This document shows, piece after piece, positions 46,051-60,200 of a stretch of 64,000 nt of DNA. The first letter of the stretch is position 1, and each line of letters starts with the position of its first letter. Origin of the DNA: Lutraria lutraria. Lineage: Eukaryota > Mollusca > Bivalvia > Venerida > Mactridae. Made by a program: the position numbers and the translations under genes. Under the pieces are notes generated by a model. The model did no database searches. It was not told where the DNA came from and saw only the letters and a list, made by a program, of their open reading frames with translations. The stretch spans positions 16,140,414 through 16,204,413 of the forward strand of contig OZ026835.1 of the NCBI GenBank assembly GCA_964023205.1, read 5' to 3'.

Positions 46051-46915
46051 TAAAAAATTTCAGATAAACATTTTTCATTAAATGATAAGTATGTTTGATA
46101 TTCAGAAAGTGATCTCCTTGGATTTGGGAGTAAATATATCAAAATTCACAACTTTCACAAATATGCTTCTACCGAGTTCGGCTGAGAAAGACATGAAATT
46201 CCCTTAAGTATGATGAGCACACTATCTTTATATAAACACAGAAGATAGGTATGGTTTTCATCAGTATTGTTGGTTGTACTACAGATGATGTTGGATATCT
46301 TCAGAATTAACAGCATTCTATAGTTATTCTTCCGGTATGTTGACGACAAATAACTTCCTTTGTTGAGACCTGCTTATTCGGTTATACGTTTACTTCTCTG
46401 TACCATTTCACAATACAAAACACTTCTTTGTTTGCTATATTTCCTTAGAACAACATTTTTCTATGTATTTTTTTGCAGCATTTCTTTCCAATGATTTTAT
46501 CTCTATATTGTTCGTTCATAAATCAAATAATGTATACATATTTAGTATTGTAACGTATTTTATGTCCGAGCGGTATATGAAAGTATAAACTGGCTTCAAA
46601 CTTACAACAAGCTGTAATGCATAAACAAACAACGATAAACTGTACGTACAATATAATTTTCCTCAAGCTTCCTTGCTTCTGATTGAAATAAATGAATGAT
46701 ATATTTATACAAAAACAACAATGAAACAAACCTAAACTATATCTTGATTAGTACATGATTAAACTAGAAAATAAAATAATACTGTCTGACACCACAATCG
46801 CAGGTATAAAGGTTTGATACTGAATGACGATACTTGCGTTTCATACAATACATAAACTAATTTCTTCAGCCTTTATATAAACCTTGTACAGAAATATGCA
46901 CGTTAATGTCCGAGG

Positions 46916-47410
46916 CTGACAATTCTGAGTTTACACTGCAACTTAGTCCGTCCCGGAACAATAACTGCCGAAAGGGTTCCAAACTTGGAACGGTCGAAAC
47001 ACTCTCAGGTCTGAGTATACACTGCCACTTAGAAAGTGTTCAACCACTTAAATAAAATGACAACTCGAACAATATCCAATTCTGAGCAACGCTGCAACTT
47101 AGGATAAGGTCGTTATTGTCATACAAGGCTTTAAGAGTTGTTCAGCTGGCTAATTCAATACTGTACGTAATGGCTCAACCATCATATGTATAATCAATGC
47201 TCGAGACTGACAATTCTGAGTATACACTGCAACTTAGTCAGTCTCGGAACAACAACTACCAAAAAGGTTCCGAACTTGGAATGGTCGAAACACTCTCAGA
47301 TCTGAGTATACCCTGCAACTTAGAAAGTGCTCAACCATCCAAACTAAAAGACAACTTGAACAATATCCAATTCTGAGCTGCACTGCAACACAGGATATTA
47401 TTCTTATTGT
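46916..47410. repeat. tandem duplication of a ~200-bp unit, 291 bp apart
   Basis: CTGACAATTCTGAGTTTACA (46916) recurs as CTGACAATTCTGAGTATACA (47207). Both are followed by GCAACTTAGTC, a CGGAACAA block, an ACACTCTCAG block and a GAACAATATCCAATTCTGAG block, with short internal repeats of CTGAGTATACACTGCAACTTA. No coding potential. It lies downstream of gene 1. Confidence 0.75.
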
Positions 47411-48155
47411 CATATATAGATAAGTAAAAGCTAGCTACATTAGTCTTCTTTAGATCAAATCACGCCGACGGATTCTTACAGAATGAATAAAATACAAAGC
47501 TACACGCTCTTTTATACCCTGCGCTACATGTAAAATCAATTTGATTGGCCAATGATTAACGGTGTCTTTGATTGGATAATGCGAGGCATGTCTAACGGTA
47601 CAAAAATAGGAATAATCGTTGTCGTCTCATTAATAAAGTACCACAACATAGATCTACGAAATATATATACGAAATTAAGGTGAAAATATATGCTAGCGTA
47701 GGCTATTTTCTTTACAGTATTCTTTATCAATATCATGAATGTTATATATATTAGTATCAATATTAGTATCATGAAATTTCTTCTTGTCCGTCTATTATGT
47801 TTCATCACCTCAAGTTAAAGATGTATATCCTTTATCCGTAATCTGCTTCGACACGCGGATAATATACTGCTCAAAGAAAGTAATTCTCAAGAAATCCGTT
47901 TACATTAGATTCAAAAGCCTTGTCAACACACAAAATCAAAGTGAAACCATTATATAGCCAGATTATACGAACCGTTTAAATGAATTGATTAGTTAGCTGT
48001 ATATGGATATTGAATATAAACACAATGACAATAATGTATTGTTTTAGCGTATTAAAATAGAAGAAAAATTCACATAAATTAATTATCTCAGTTACTATTT
48101 ATGTGACAAACAATTCTGCATATTTATATTGCTTTTGAGTAGTAAGCGAGTAAGA

Positions 48156-48223
48156 TTATAAGTTTGCACCAAGCTCCTCGTAATGATGTTCGTCTTTTTC
48201 CAAAATTGAGTCTAAATCAATAT
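48156..48223 (-). CDS. gene 1 last exon: acidic tail with YEEL
   Basis: Encodes [20 protein letters not shown] followed by NL and TAA (stop at 48156-48158). Acceptor TTTTTTCAG. The tail Tyr sits in E-H-H-Y-E-E-L, close to the pYEEI optimum for Src-family SH2 domains; vertebrate R3 phosphatases use tail tyrosines to recruit Src kinases and Grb2 (from memory). Confidence 0.85.
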
Positions 48224-51200
48224 CTGAAAAAATAACATGACATAGAGTATGCATTTACTTTAAACAAACCAAAATACATACAAAACAAATTAGATGCTTT
48301 AATATCAATTTAAAGACATATCCTAGAGTAACTTCTCACGCGGAGAATTTTCTCTTTTTTTTCAGAGATGTACTTTAATATATTACAAACATAAAACAGG
48401 GTTTAAAAGTATGGGTCACCATGCCCGTTTTGGAATTACACGCGTTTTTTAATACCATATATTTCTATCTTGGATTAATGCAAAGATGTCAAACATTAAA
48501 CAACATAAAACCTTAAATATTATCACAAACTCAGTAATTCTTTTTCATATCCTTGTAGAAAAGATGTCTTAACTATTACAGAATAAAGAAACTGACATTT
48601 GTAAGATAATAATCAAGAAGTTATGAAATTTGTATACAAACGACCATGCCCAAAGCATGCAAAATTACCAAAAATTTGAACATTTTAGCTCATAAAAAAA
48701 ATTCTAGCGCGGAATTTTTTTTTATTTTTCCAGAACATATAGTTTAGCATATGTAGTTTAAAATAGAAGAAAGAAATGCATACCAAGCCATGCTACTTTT
48801 TAAGATATACAAAAATTTAGTAAAATTATTACCTCCCTTTATTAAGAAAACAACTGAATTTTTAGGCAATAATAAAATGGTTAAATACTAAGTATCATAA
48901 ATGTAGTAATATCTCTGCTCAATTTGAATGTGCACTGGCAACTCTAGGAAACGCCTTTAAACAATATCAAAAGAGTACAGCAAAAATGATTAAGCCGAAC
49001 CTAACACAACATACTCATGTAAAACTGTATGTTATATGACGTTATGAATGGTGAAAATTCTGTTTGATAATATCAACATGGACCTTGTAGAACATGTTTA
49101 GATATTCGTATACGTTATCAAACTAACTACTTAGAAACATTTAGTGACAAGCATCGCTCATTAATTGATATTTGTTTTTCTAAAGTTACCCTGAACGTAC
49201 ATATGTGTTCTTCATCGTCCTTTGGACTTCCTTCACTTGTTATATGAGCTTTAATGCAATCGTGAATATACACGAACTGATCCTGTAATTTTAAAATGAT
49301 ACTCAATTTATTATTTCAAACTCAATATTCATGTTGACTTTTACATATATTGACAGCTTATCAAGGGACACACTCCATTGTGAGAATGTCACACAATTGA
49401 TGGATGATTTGAAAATGGTTGTATTGGAGCAGTGTCTGCATGCTATCGATAAAACCATGATTACATATTATATGAGTCTTACAGAATCAGCACAAAAACA
49501 CATCTAATCGTCACCAATCATACACAATACCATGAGTGAATAATATGCAATTTTTTTCCAGTGAAATTCTTGCTTCACTGCGAGTATAATTATGACAGTG
49601 GGTTTACACTGTTCACTGAGGATACTAAGATTTGGCGACAGAAATATAATGTATATGTGGCATAGAAAACGTTATGAAAAATTGAATGCTTTCGTATGCG
49701 AAATGCTGTGATAACATCAGTAAGGTTGAACGTCTTATTCTGTAGATAATAAGACATTTATTTACCTCAGTCTGAACCATGTTCTGTCTGTATTTTCTCA
49801 TTTCTAGAACAACATTGAGAATGTCCACTTCATCATGATCTCGTATATGTCGTAGTAAGGTGTCAATCGCAATGAATGTCCCTGTCCTACCTACACCGTT
49901 GCTTAAAAAGGCATAAGGTAATACCAATAAGAATGCAGGACAAATTATATAATATTATATACCAACTGCTTACTCATACCGAAAAAAACGCACTGAATTC
50001 GAGAAATGGCATGGAAGAAAAAACAAAATGTGGTTCTTATAATTACATGCATCTAAAAAGGGTTTCGGAACTGTTTGCAATTGTCATAATTATAATAGGC
50101 GGTTTACATCATACGGACAATACTGGAAAGAAAATGAAACTCTACATGAAAACATTATGCTTTCGTATTGTTATGATTTCAATGTTGTTTTGTGTGTGAA
50201 GTTTACAGTATGAGCATTGATGGGTTGTTTGTAACTAAGATCTTCTGTAAAGAAAAGGTGGATTATGTTACCAAATCTGCAAGTCATACACATTCCGTAT
50301 ATATGAGTAAATTCTTGAAAAATCAAAATTAACGCTACATTTTAGGTTAAAGCTTTCCTCAGGATTCAAGGGCTGGTTTGATGAGGACATACACACAATT
50401 AAACCTTGTTCAGCTAAATGTAAATTATCGTAGAAATTCGTGAACAGTACCTGCAATGTACTAACATGGACTCTGGTGTCTCTCCATGCTCAGCTTTTAT
50501 TCTGTACGTGTTGACAAGTTTAACAAATTTCAGTAGCTTGCCTGGTGTATTTGGACAGCTTTTTTCTGGCCAGTGCAAGTAACAGAACTGATAGACCTTC
50601 TTTTTTACATGTTTCTGAAATGTAATGTACTTGTTATTTTACATTTGACATTAATAATTGGATGATGAAGTGTTATGTCATTACAATGATTTTAGCATTA
50701 ACTCATTAAATTGAATGATCTATACGAGTATATGACTGTAAGTGCGATATAGAATTTTATACGCATAGTAAGCAATCGTTGTATACGGACTTTTAGTAAA
50801 GTAAAGACTTTTAGAGATATTGTTTGCTCTCGGAAACCGGGTATTTATTTGAAATGACGTATGATAAATAATATCATATATGATGACACTGTATTTAGTA
50901 ATTACTTATAACTGCACTCAATCTGAGAAAATATTTTTAAGACCAATTGTTAGGCTGAGATATTACTGATCAAATTGCTCGGCACTTGACTTTTACACAC
51001 GGTCAAATAATAAGTCGAAAAAAACTTTCCTACAATAAGTTATAAAATATCAAAATTAAAACGGTTATGATATAATCCATATTTTCAGTTATTTCTAGAT
51101 TTATACTAATATCCAGAACTAATATTTAGATATGGTTACTGCAAATAAAGCTAACATTACAGAAAACATGTCTGATATTACTGATTACATAATTTTAAGG

Positions 51201-54200
51201 TGTGTGTTTTTTACTTACCAACTTCAGTTTTATTATTCTTACTGTATAGTCCCCTAATGTTGATTCAGATATCACCGACACAGTTAGATTACCGTAGTTC
51301 TCAGACTGAGATATATCAGGCCAATATTTATCACACATCCGCTAAAATAAACATAATCAGGATATAACACAATTTTAGACCAGACTGAGAATCTTCAAGG
51401 AAAATAATGAAATACTGGTGTGAATTGTAGTGTGCGTTAGATGCTCGGATAAATGAAAGGTTCTTAGAAGGCACAGCTTCGTTAAAACTTTTGACTATTG
51501 AATTGAGCTATTCTTTGTTTCAAAGGTAACAAACTTGGTTTGAAACCAATTCCTACCTTTCCATTCTCCATTAACGATGTCAACATTACAATCGTATCGA
51601 CATTTTGTTCCCACACCATACGCCAGAAATCATCGAAGGTTGAATGCATGGGTCCTTGTGTAGCAATATATTCATCTTGAGAAGTGTAGCCCTGTCGGAG
51701 GGACGAATAATATCATGTGATATGTAGTAACAATCAAATCATAAATCGTGTTTGTACATGATGCAGTCAATTTTTGAAATAACACATAGAGATAGTTCTA
51801 TAAATATCAGTAGTAACTTTTAAGATAAGTTAATAATCTAAGACAGAGTAAGAACATCGTTTACAATTTTGATATTTACTCAAAACCATAAAAATATACT
51901 GTTGTTGTCAAGTGAATGTTGACTACCAACCGGAATGTAGTTCGCATTTACGTAATCAGAACCTTCTATATTGTTGATTGGTCGCAGCTTTACTCTTGAA
52001 CGGTCAACTTGAAATAAACAAAATAGTATGCAGAATATCTAGAAATAAAAAGAAGGCGAGTAGATATCGTATAGTCGATGCCCTAGATTTCTGTTTGTAT
52101 GTTGACAAAAAATGTAAATGTAAGTCTTAGTTCAAGAAAAACGTTTACCAATAAACGTTTGAATGCTTGTCTTCACTTGATAACATTAGAAATTCAAATA
52201 TTGTGCTTTGTAAGAAGGCCAATGCAACAGTTGCAATATTGTAATCCAACCATCTGTGTAAAAAACATATATGAATGTCTATTAAATGGCAATTGTCTTT
52301 TAAGTTTTAAAGCTGAATATCGTTCAAATGACAAGCAACAGGCCTATCTTAAACACTTTTACTTAAAAAAAACTGTTCCTACAATGTTTAAAGAGTAAAA
52401 CCATTTTTAGCTAGATATATATTTCAAATGCTTGTTCAGTGTTCCGTTTTCTAGCAGTAGATCTACCGTATTTAGAGAATAAAAGACACAATTTTGTTTT
52501 TTGGCAGTTGCATTTTGGTTATATAGGCGACCATATCTCGGAAGCTTAAAAGGGCATGCCCTGGAACTGAAGCGTCTCCAATAGCAATCAAATTGGTATC
52601 ATTTTAAAGCCTAAATCAATTAATGAAAGCCCTGTAAAATATTTACAAAATATCCCGCTAGTTTACTCAAAATACGCATTTCAAGATTTACTAAATTAAA
52701 CCTGCCGATTTCGGTCTCAGAATGTAATCGTCATTTTCACAACTCGACCCTGCGAAATGGTAAGTATTGCTCATGTTATGTTCACTTTTGCGACAAAAAG
52801 CTTATCTATCGATTAAATAAGGTAACTATCATTGTTTCGCTGCTTAAAAGGCTCAGTTAAATTCTCAGACGAATCGGACATATCGTTGTCGTCAATAAAA
52901 GGATGACAGCTTTTTATTCAAACCGACATACAAATACCGACGCGCGTTATAGGGTCATTTCTGAACGCACATTCTTCTTTTGCTTTTCGGTAATAATTGG
53001 TTTTTAAAGTGATAAACGGATTTTTGGTGTATGGAAACCGAGACACAGCAGTTCCAGGGCATGCCCCTTTAAGTTGGTGTCTTTCTTGTGTCTGGTAAAT
53101 CATAGACTTAATGGACTGCTTAAAAACCATAATGTTTGATTTATTTTCTGAGTTGGTCTGTTAATATGGGCGTCTCATGTAAGGTTATCTGATATTTCTA
53201 CGTCAATGTATTTAGCAGAGCTGGCTGATTCTAGATGGACTTAGTAGGGATATCATGGATTACTTGACACTTTGGGGGGGGGGGGGGTAATTCCATGCCC
53301 CACTCCAGTTCCCTCTTTTCTAACTGATGCATGGCATTTTGGAAGGTAACCGATTGGTTTACATATGTCAGAGCAAAGTATATCACAGTATCATCCGCCT
53401 AAGGAACTTTGGGGTTAATAGTTTATGTGGTCAAGAAACAGAACTGATCTTTGAACGACATCTGTGGACATCAAGATGGCTTCAATGATGCTTTCATTTA
53501 GGACAACGGACTGCAGTCGGTTTTCTGGGAAACTTTTGATCCATCTTAAAGTTTGACCTCTGATACCGTTATCGTGCGTTTTCTGCAGTACTTTCTCATT
53601 GTGTTGCTTTTAATCAGAAGCAACAAAAATGATAACTTCTTGTGCCGTGCCACCAATAATATGGTACGAGTAAAATTCGGCTCGGACTGAATGAAGCCAT
53701 TCGTTGCCGGATTCTCACCGCTTGGATTTCCTTTTGCTATGAGTTGACTCAGGTCTTAATGATTCATACATATTAAATAATGGTACAAACCGCGCTGGCT
53801 AGAATATTGCCTTACTAGGACGTGAGCAAAGGTCCAATTTATTACACTTGTCGTTTCCTGGTAACAAATGTATGACTACACATTTGGTTAGAACAAGCTG
53901 GTATTATAAATACATAAATTGTTTCGATTTCGAAATCTAATCATTATTACATACGAGTATATTTAATGTAAAAATACATACAAGGTAGGTAACTTGTGTA
54001 TCTGTTCTTCAGGCGATTATTTTGTATTTGAGCAGCTTTCATTGGATGATTTTGACTTCTTTTGTCTAACAACTGAAAATTTTAGTCGGTTATCAAGTAT
54101 ATCTATTCAGACATTGGCAAATAATGTTGTAAAGATGTTTCCTTATGTAATTAAAGTAATTTTTGGGCTCAGCTTACCTATTGCATGGATGCAAGATAGG

Positions 54201-57200
54201 CGTCGGGTCATACCGGTGCTTATACCATGAATCGATTTTCTATTTGACAAGTTTTTATTCATAAACGGGTCTATCAAATAAAATTAAGAAGCATTGTATC
54301 ACAGAGACGAATGTAATTTCCGCATTACTTTGTATAGACTAGACTCAACTCAAATAGTTCATTATGCATTTAGTTGAGATAAACGATGGGCTTCGATATG
54401 TTTATAAAATCCAACCTTGTATGCGTCAGCAAAAATATTGTGTTTGTGCATGACATCCACACGAGCCGGAAATGTTGATACTTTTATTGGTCCAGGTCTG
54501 AAATTCAATGAAAACAAACTTGTGACTAACTAGCAGAACCAAAATAAGACAGCTAGCCATAAATGACTTCAATCAATCGCTGTAACACCAATCATAAATT
54601 CTTTCATATGTGATTGAAGGAAACATTCCTATGCGTGTTTCCTACACTTATTTATTTAATAGGCATTTCATTACCTAAAGTGGCTTCTATTTGTTGAATC
54701 AGTTCTTTTAAGCTCTATTACGTTCTCATAGCTTTGTGTAGAAGACCTTTCCTTCGCTTTTTTGAAGCAGCTACAAAAAATAGAAGTAAGTCAATCATGG
54801 CATTCATTGTAACTCCTTATGCAAACAAATCAAGCAATTATTAGATCTTGGTAAGCTGTGGGCATTTAAGGCACAATAAACTCTCAGCTAATTTGTTTAA
54901 CAATTTTTTCATGTTCCAAAACATCGTACGTTCAGTATCAAGACATATTTCTTAACGGCTTACACAATTTGCTTTCTTTTCATCATAATCACAGCAACAA
55001 TAATTACAACAACGATGACACTCGTTGAAACTCCAGCTAGTATTGCAGGTATTTTGTTCTCATTTGAACCTGTCTTGATTGGTCGACCATAATTGGTTTC
55101 TGTGCATCCACCTTCAGTACATACGTAGGCTTTCACCCTGTAATTAATGATATAAAAAATACTGTTATGATACCTGACGAGAAAGTTCACTTATTTGATG
55201 TATCGTGATAGGCTGACTGGTAACATAAAGATTCACCAATTTATAGATTTAAAAACTAAACCATAAGTATATATCAATGAACAAGCCCACTATTTAAAGT
55301 CCATTACAAGTGATTTGAAACAAATACTAGCATTATACATGTATTTGGTTGGTCTTCTATAAACCAATATTGAACGCAATTTACAAACATTTGAACAACG
55401 ATAACTACTCTGTATATAGGAATATATTACAACAAATTGCCTTACAATATTATAACTTACATCAAGCAAGGAACCGTGTCTCAGATTTTTGGTTACGTCT
55501 CCGTTCGTTAGATACTTGACTTCAAAGAAATTCCGTACCCTGAACCCCGTTGTTTATTATGCAATACGCCATAGACAAGAATAGAAATACTGAGGCACGG
55601 TTTCTGTATTGACATTTCCGTTATAAAATATCGAAAGCTGCTTTGAAATCCATCATCAAATAAGGCGGCAATCTTTTTTTCTAAAATGACTCGTACTGTT
55701 TTTTATGCGAGCAATAAATCATTATCGTCTCATAAAATCCATGAAATTCGATTAAATCATTGTTCAAGCCCGTTTAATTTTGACAGCCAATCGTATTCGG
55801 TTCAATAATTGGAACGCCAAGTTTCGATGTCTAATAGGAGATTTAATCAGAACAGAACAGAACACAACAGAATATCTATTTCGTCTTATACATAGTACAT
55901 CGACAAATATACATAAAAAAATTATGATATATATACAAACATATATACTTATTTGATAACGAGTCATTGTCAAAAAAAGTATCATGCACTCATCATGTAT
56001 CGTGTCAACGCAATAAACAACACCCTAAAGATTGTTCTCACTGATAAAGTCGATAAAGGGGTACAGTGTTTATCGCCACCAAACACCATTTTTTGCGCGT
56101 TCGGTTTGATTATTTGTCGCTTGATATGAAAATATATTTAATATTTAGCGTATTTTGGCAATGAATATACCTTAAAGATTGTGAAAAACCAGACCAGTAT
56201 CATTAACATAATCAGGTAAAAATAAAGTTTCCTTTTAAAAAGGAAAGGCTTGGCTGGTTGTTGCTGATAAAAGTTAGTTCTGATACCATAACTAAATTGG
56301 TTCATTTTATTTCGTCTTGTTGACCATTTCAGTTATGGAATTGTCCTCTTTCAAAGTCAACAGGTAGTCTGAAACATCGGCATATTTTTCTATTTATAGA
56401 TTTTCCTATAATTCATCGTACTGTACACAAGTTTTGAATTGCATCAGAGAAAGCGTTTCGCAAGTTAAATTATAGTAGGGGTGTATTTCATTAATTAATT
56501 AATCCTCCGCTTATTACCTTCAGCAATTATGCTGATAATTAAACAAAGAGCTAGTAAAGTAAAAATAATTGAGACTGCGTTAATATATCTTATCTTTTCG
56601 TGCCTTAACGGTTGATGGAACATGCCGATTTATAGTGAAACACCCCGATTTTACAATGAAATCGCAAATGTGTACATCAAGATCACGTGACAAAATTATT
56701 GGCGGCAATAGCGTTTCGCAGGTTTCATTATAGAAGGGGCTTCCTTAAATTCTCTTGAACAATCCTCCGCTAATATGTCTTTCAGTAATGATTAAAATAA
56801 TTGATTTAAATATATTGTACATAGTAACAGAAAAAAAAGACAGTTTTAAAATGTGTACCTTAACGTGTAATTAATGTTAATAGAACAAACCGATCTTTAG
56901 TGAAACACCCTGATTTCATAATAGACTAGCACAGTGAAGTTGGTACACTCAAGTCATGTGATACCGATTCACACAGTAAGCGTAAACCAATCACCGGACT
57001 GTTAACATATAGCTCTCAACCAATCGCCGGACTCTTAACATTTTTGTGCACTTGTACCCAGCTTTCGCATTGCATCTACCAGCATCTAGGGAACAAACGT
57101 AACCGAAAACAATACATAGGCTTGGAGCCGTAGCTCCAAGCCAAAAAATAGAACATCTAATATACCTGAAACTGCGACCTGCAGGAAGTTCTCCATTACA

Positions 57201-60200
57201 ATATGTGTTTGTAGTAGCACCAGGACATTTACCATCTGTTCCAACTGTAAACGAAACCTGCGATGGTTGTGTGATGGATCTTTTCTTTCCGTTGCCTAAC
57301 AAGTAAACTTATAACTAATCTACGTAAGAAATAGCACACAGTGTTATTCGTTCGTTATAAACTGACACATCAAAATAAGATTAAGATAAATGACCATGTA
57401 TGCTAACTAATATTGTACAGAAACAACATTTTATTGGTAGTTCTAAAGTTCAAGACTATTAATGATAAATAAATAATTAAATACAAAGGTATGGTTATAT
57501 GGTCCTATCGTATCTACCATTGTTTGTGCATGGATCATAAACCCCGGGTGTCGTTGCAATGTAGGCAGGCATTGGTTTCTTTTCCTTTGCTTGTAACCAC
57601 TTTACATATATCTTAGTTTTCCTCTTCTCGTAGTCATCTTTAGTTCCAAAGAAGGGCTTATCTGTACAAATGTTATAATATTGTAGTTGAAAATATATTT
57701 GTGATCTTTTGTGACACACATTTGGTTGGTCATTTTATTAACTCCTTTACGATCGATGTTATAATATCATATGGTTACGGTTACTTGTTATTTGCGCAGA
57801 AAATTTATTCTGAATATAGTTTGTTAATACGTGTAAAAGGTAGTTGTTACCTGTAGCCGAAGCTTCCTCCGAGACTATAATCCCCCATTCAATAGGAACA
57901 CCGTTACTTTCGCTGCATAAAAATGTCTCTGTTGGGAGCTCAACGGCAATTTGTGTCTGATCATTGTCCACAGCGATTGAAGCTGGTTGAATCAATGGCG
58001 CATCAGTTGATTCCTCAACTTTCAGTGGAGCTATCAATTAAAAACAAAAATAGTGATTTGAATACATTAAAAATAATTTGTAAACATTTAATATTTGTAT
58101 ATTCACATAAAAGTTAAAACAAAATATTCAAATATTAGGTTCTATAATACATATTAGTATATTAATATTACCTCCTGACAGTAGTGTTGTAGATTTAGTT
58201 ACAGCAATCCCCTTTCCTTTGTTCGTGCTACCAGATACCTGAAGATACACAAATATTGATTGACAACAATGGTACATATGTATAACAGGTTTCAGGTATA
58301 TTATTTCATATTAATGAGATTACGAAACAAACGTGTGGCAAAATTAAACATCTTTTGTAAGCAGAATTCAAATTACCTGATAGTAATTTGTGTTGTGATT
58401 TTAATTTTTAAGGTCTCGGGACATACCAAAAAAAGAAAACGATTTTGTTATATGTTTTACAGATTAACATGTTGCTTGACATTGGTACTCAAATGATTAT
58501 GCACACATATGTATACCTTTATAGTATAGTTTCCAGGAGGGATGTCTTTAATGACGTATTTCTTTGCAGTCGAGTCTAATGTTTCAGTATCATCTCTGTC
58601 CTGTAAAAGTTTCAATGGTCTCTATATTCATTGTTCATAGCGACAGATCATAGAACAGTTCATATCACACTGTCCTCCCTTCTAAGTTATTCAATGAGAT
58701 GTCAATAACGGGGTATTACATCAATTTCTTACGAATATAGATAAGAAAATGATTGCTAAGAAACACAGATACCTTGGCTCATATACAAATACATTAAGTT
58801 TATGTTCAACCCCGTTTATGATTAAAGCGTGTTTTGAAGCATAGGCATTACTTCTATTGAATATTTGATCCGTTCGTGATTTATACCTACGACTCAAACT
58901 AGTTTAACTTAAAACATCCTTACCTCTGAAGCATAGTTTACGAAATAATGTTTTAGAATTCCATTTAACTGTCTGCCTTCTAGTGGTTTCCAGTTAACTG
59001 TGATAGTTCTAGGTTCTGTTACGTTCTTTTCTGGAACAACCTGCAACTCCTTTACTTTTTCAGGGACTGAAGGAAGAAAATTGGATTTGGTATAATTATT
59101 GTAGACTGACCAATTAAAAAACAATGTCTTGAATGGATTTACAAGAATAATACAAAAGGAAGGAAGAGTGGTGGTCGTCACACTTTACCATCAATCTGAT
59201 CAAAATCATATCCTCAAACCCGCTACGCTATGAGGATCTGAAGACGACCTATAGAAGGTCGCCTCAGGTGACCTTTTCCACTAGCCAATCAGCGCCTTAC
59301 TTTCATAATTCTGAAAGTGATCTGATTCTATTTTTAACCACAGTAAAAAACAATATTTGACTAGTAGTTGTCACGAACACCTATTCTTATGCAACTAAAT
59401 GTAATGATAGCGCCCATGTGACATGCATGTTTATTAAATTTTCTATACTACTATGGCCGAATCGATCAGGATTACTAAAAAAAGTGGTTGCAGACAAATT
59501 TGTTATACGTAATTTAATGTTTACTAACGTTTAAATAACATCGGCAGGTAGAAAGTTCATTCGGCCAAAGTACCGATGAAACGAGTTATACGATTGGCTG
59601 AATTATAAATAGATATTAATAGTGATCATGGAAATTCCGACTTTTGAAAATACAAACTGGTATAGGCCGTCATCAGATCTTGCCGTAAGGAAGATCGAAT
59701 ACTTTAGTCAGATTGACTTTACCATAATCATCTTTAACTATATTTGTCAACATTTTTCAGACAGCTAGTAGTCTTGTTAGTATTAGAGCACAGAAATTTG
59801 AATATCTCTAAAGGTATGATCTGATGATTTGACCGTAAAGATCTGCCATTTGTTATTTGACTACATAATTATACTTAATGAGATTTTTTGTTTCCATTAA
59901 GCTATAGCTCTAACTAGGGACTAAGTTGTCTGAATTGAAATCTTGATCTTTAACGTTAATTATTATGGTTTATGCGCATGCAAAGTACAAATGTACACTA
60001 GTTTTTTAAATACATAATGTATGTAAAACCCTATCACACAAAACTAAAATAATATAAGCTTACCATCTTCCTCGGTTCTAAAGCGAATAGTTGGAGACTC
60101 TGTTTGTCCAGCCGTCGTCACTGAAGTGACACTAATGTCGTAAAGCCAGTACTCATCTAAGCGATCAATGACATCAGATCTTGCATAAAACCCTAGAGAA

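Noticed and set aside
49876..50199. Plus-strand 107-codon frame opposite the phosphatase exons
   Set aside because: Partly the complement of the PTP signature exon, with no recognisable features.
53994..54230. Plus-strand open frame in gene 1 intron
   Set aside because: No domain resemblance and antisense to the phosphatase gene; length is expected by chance.
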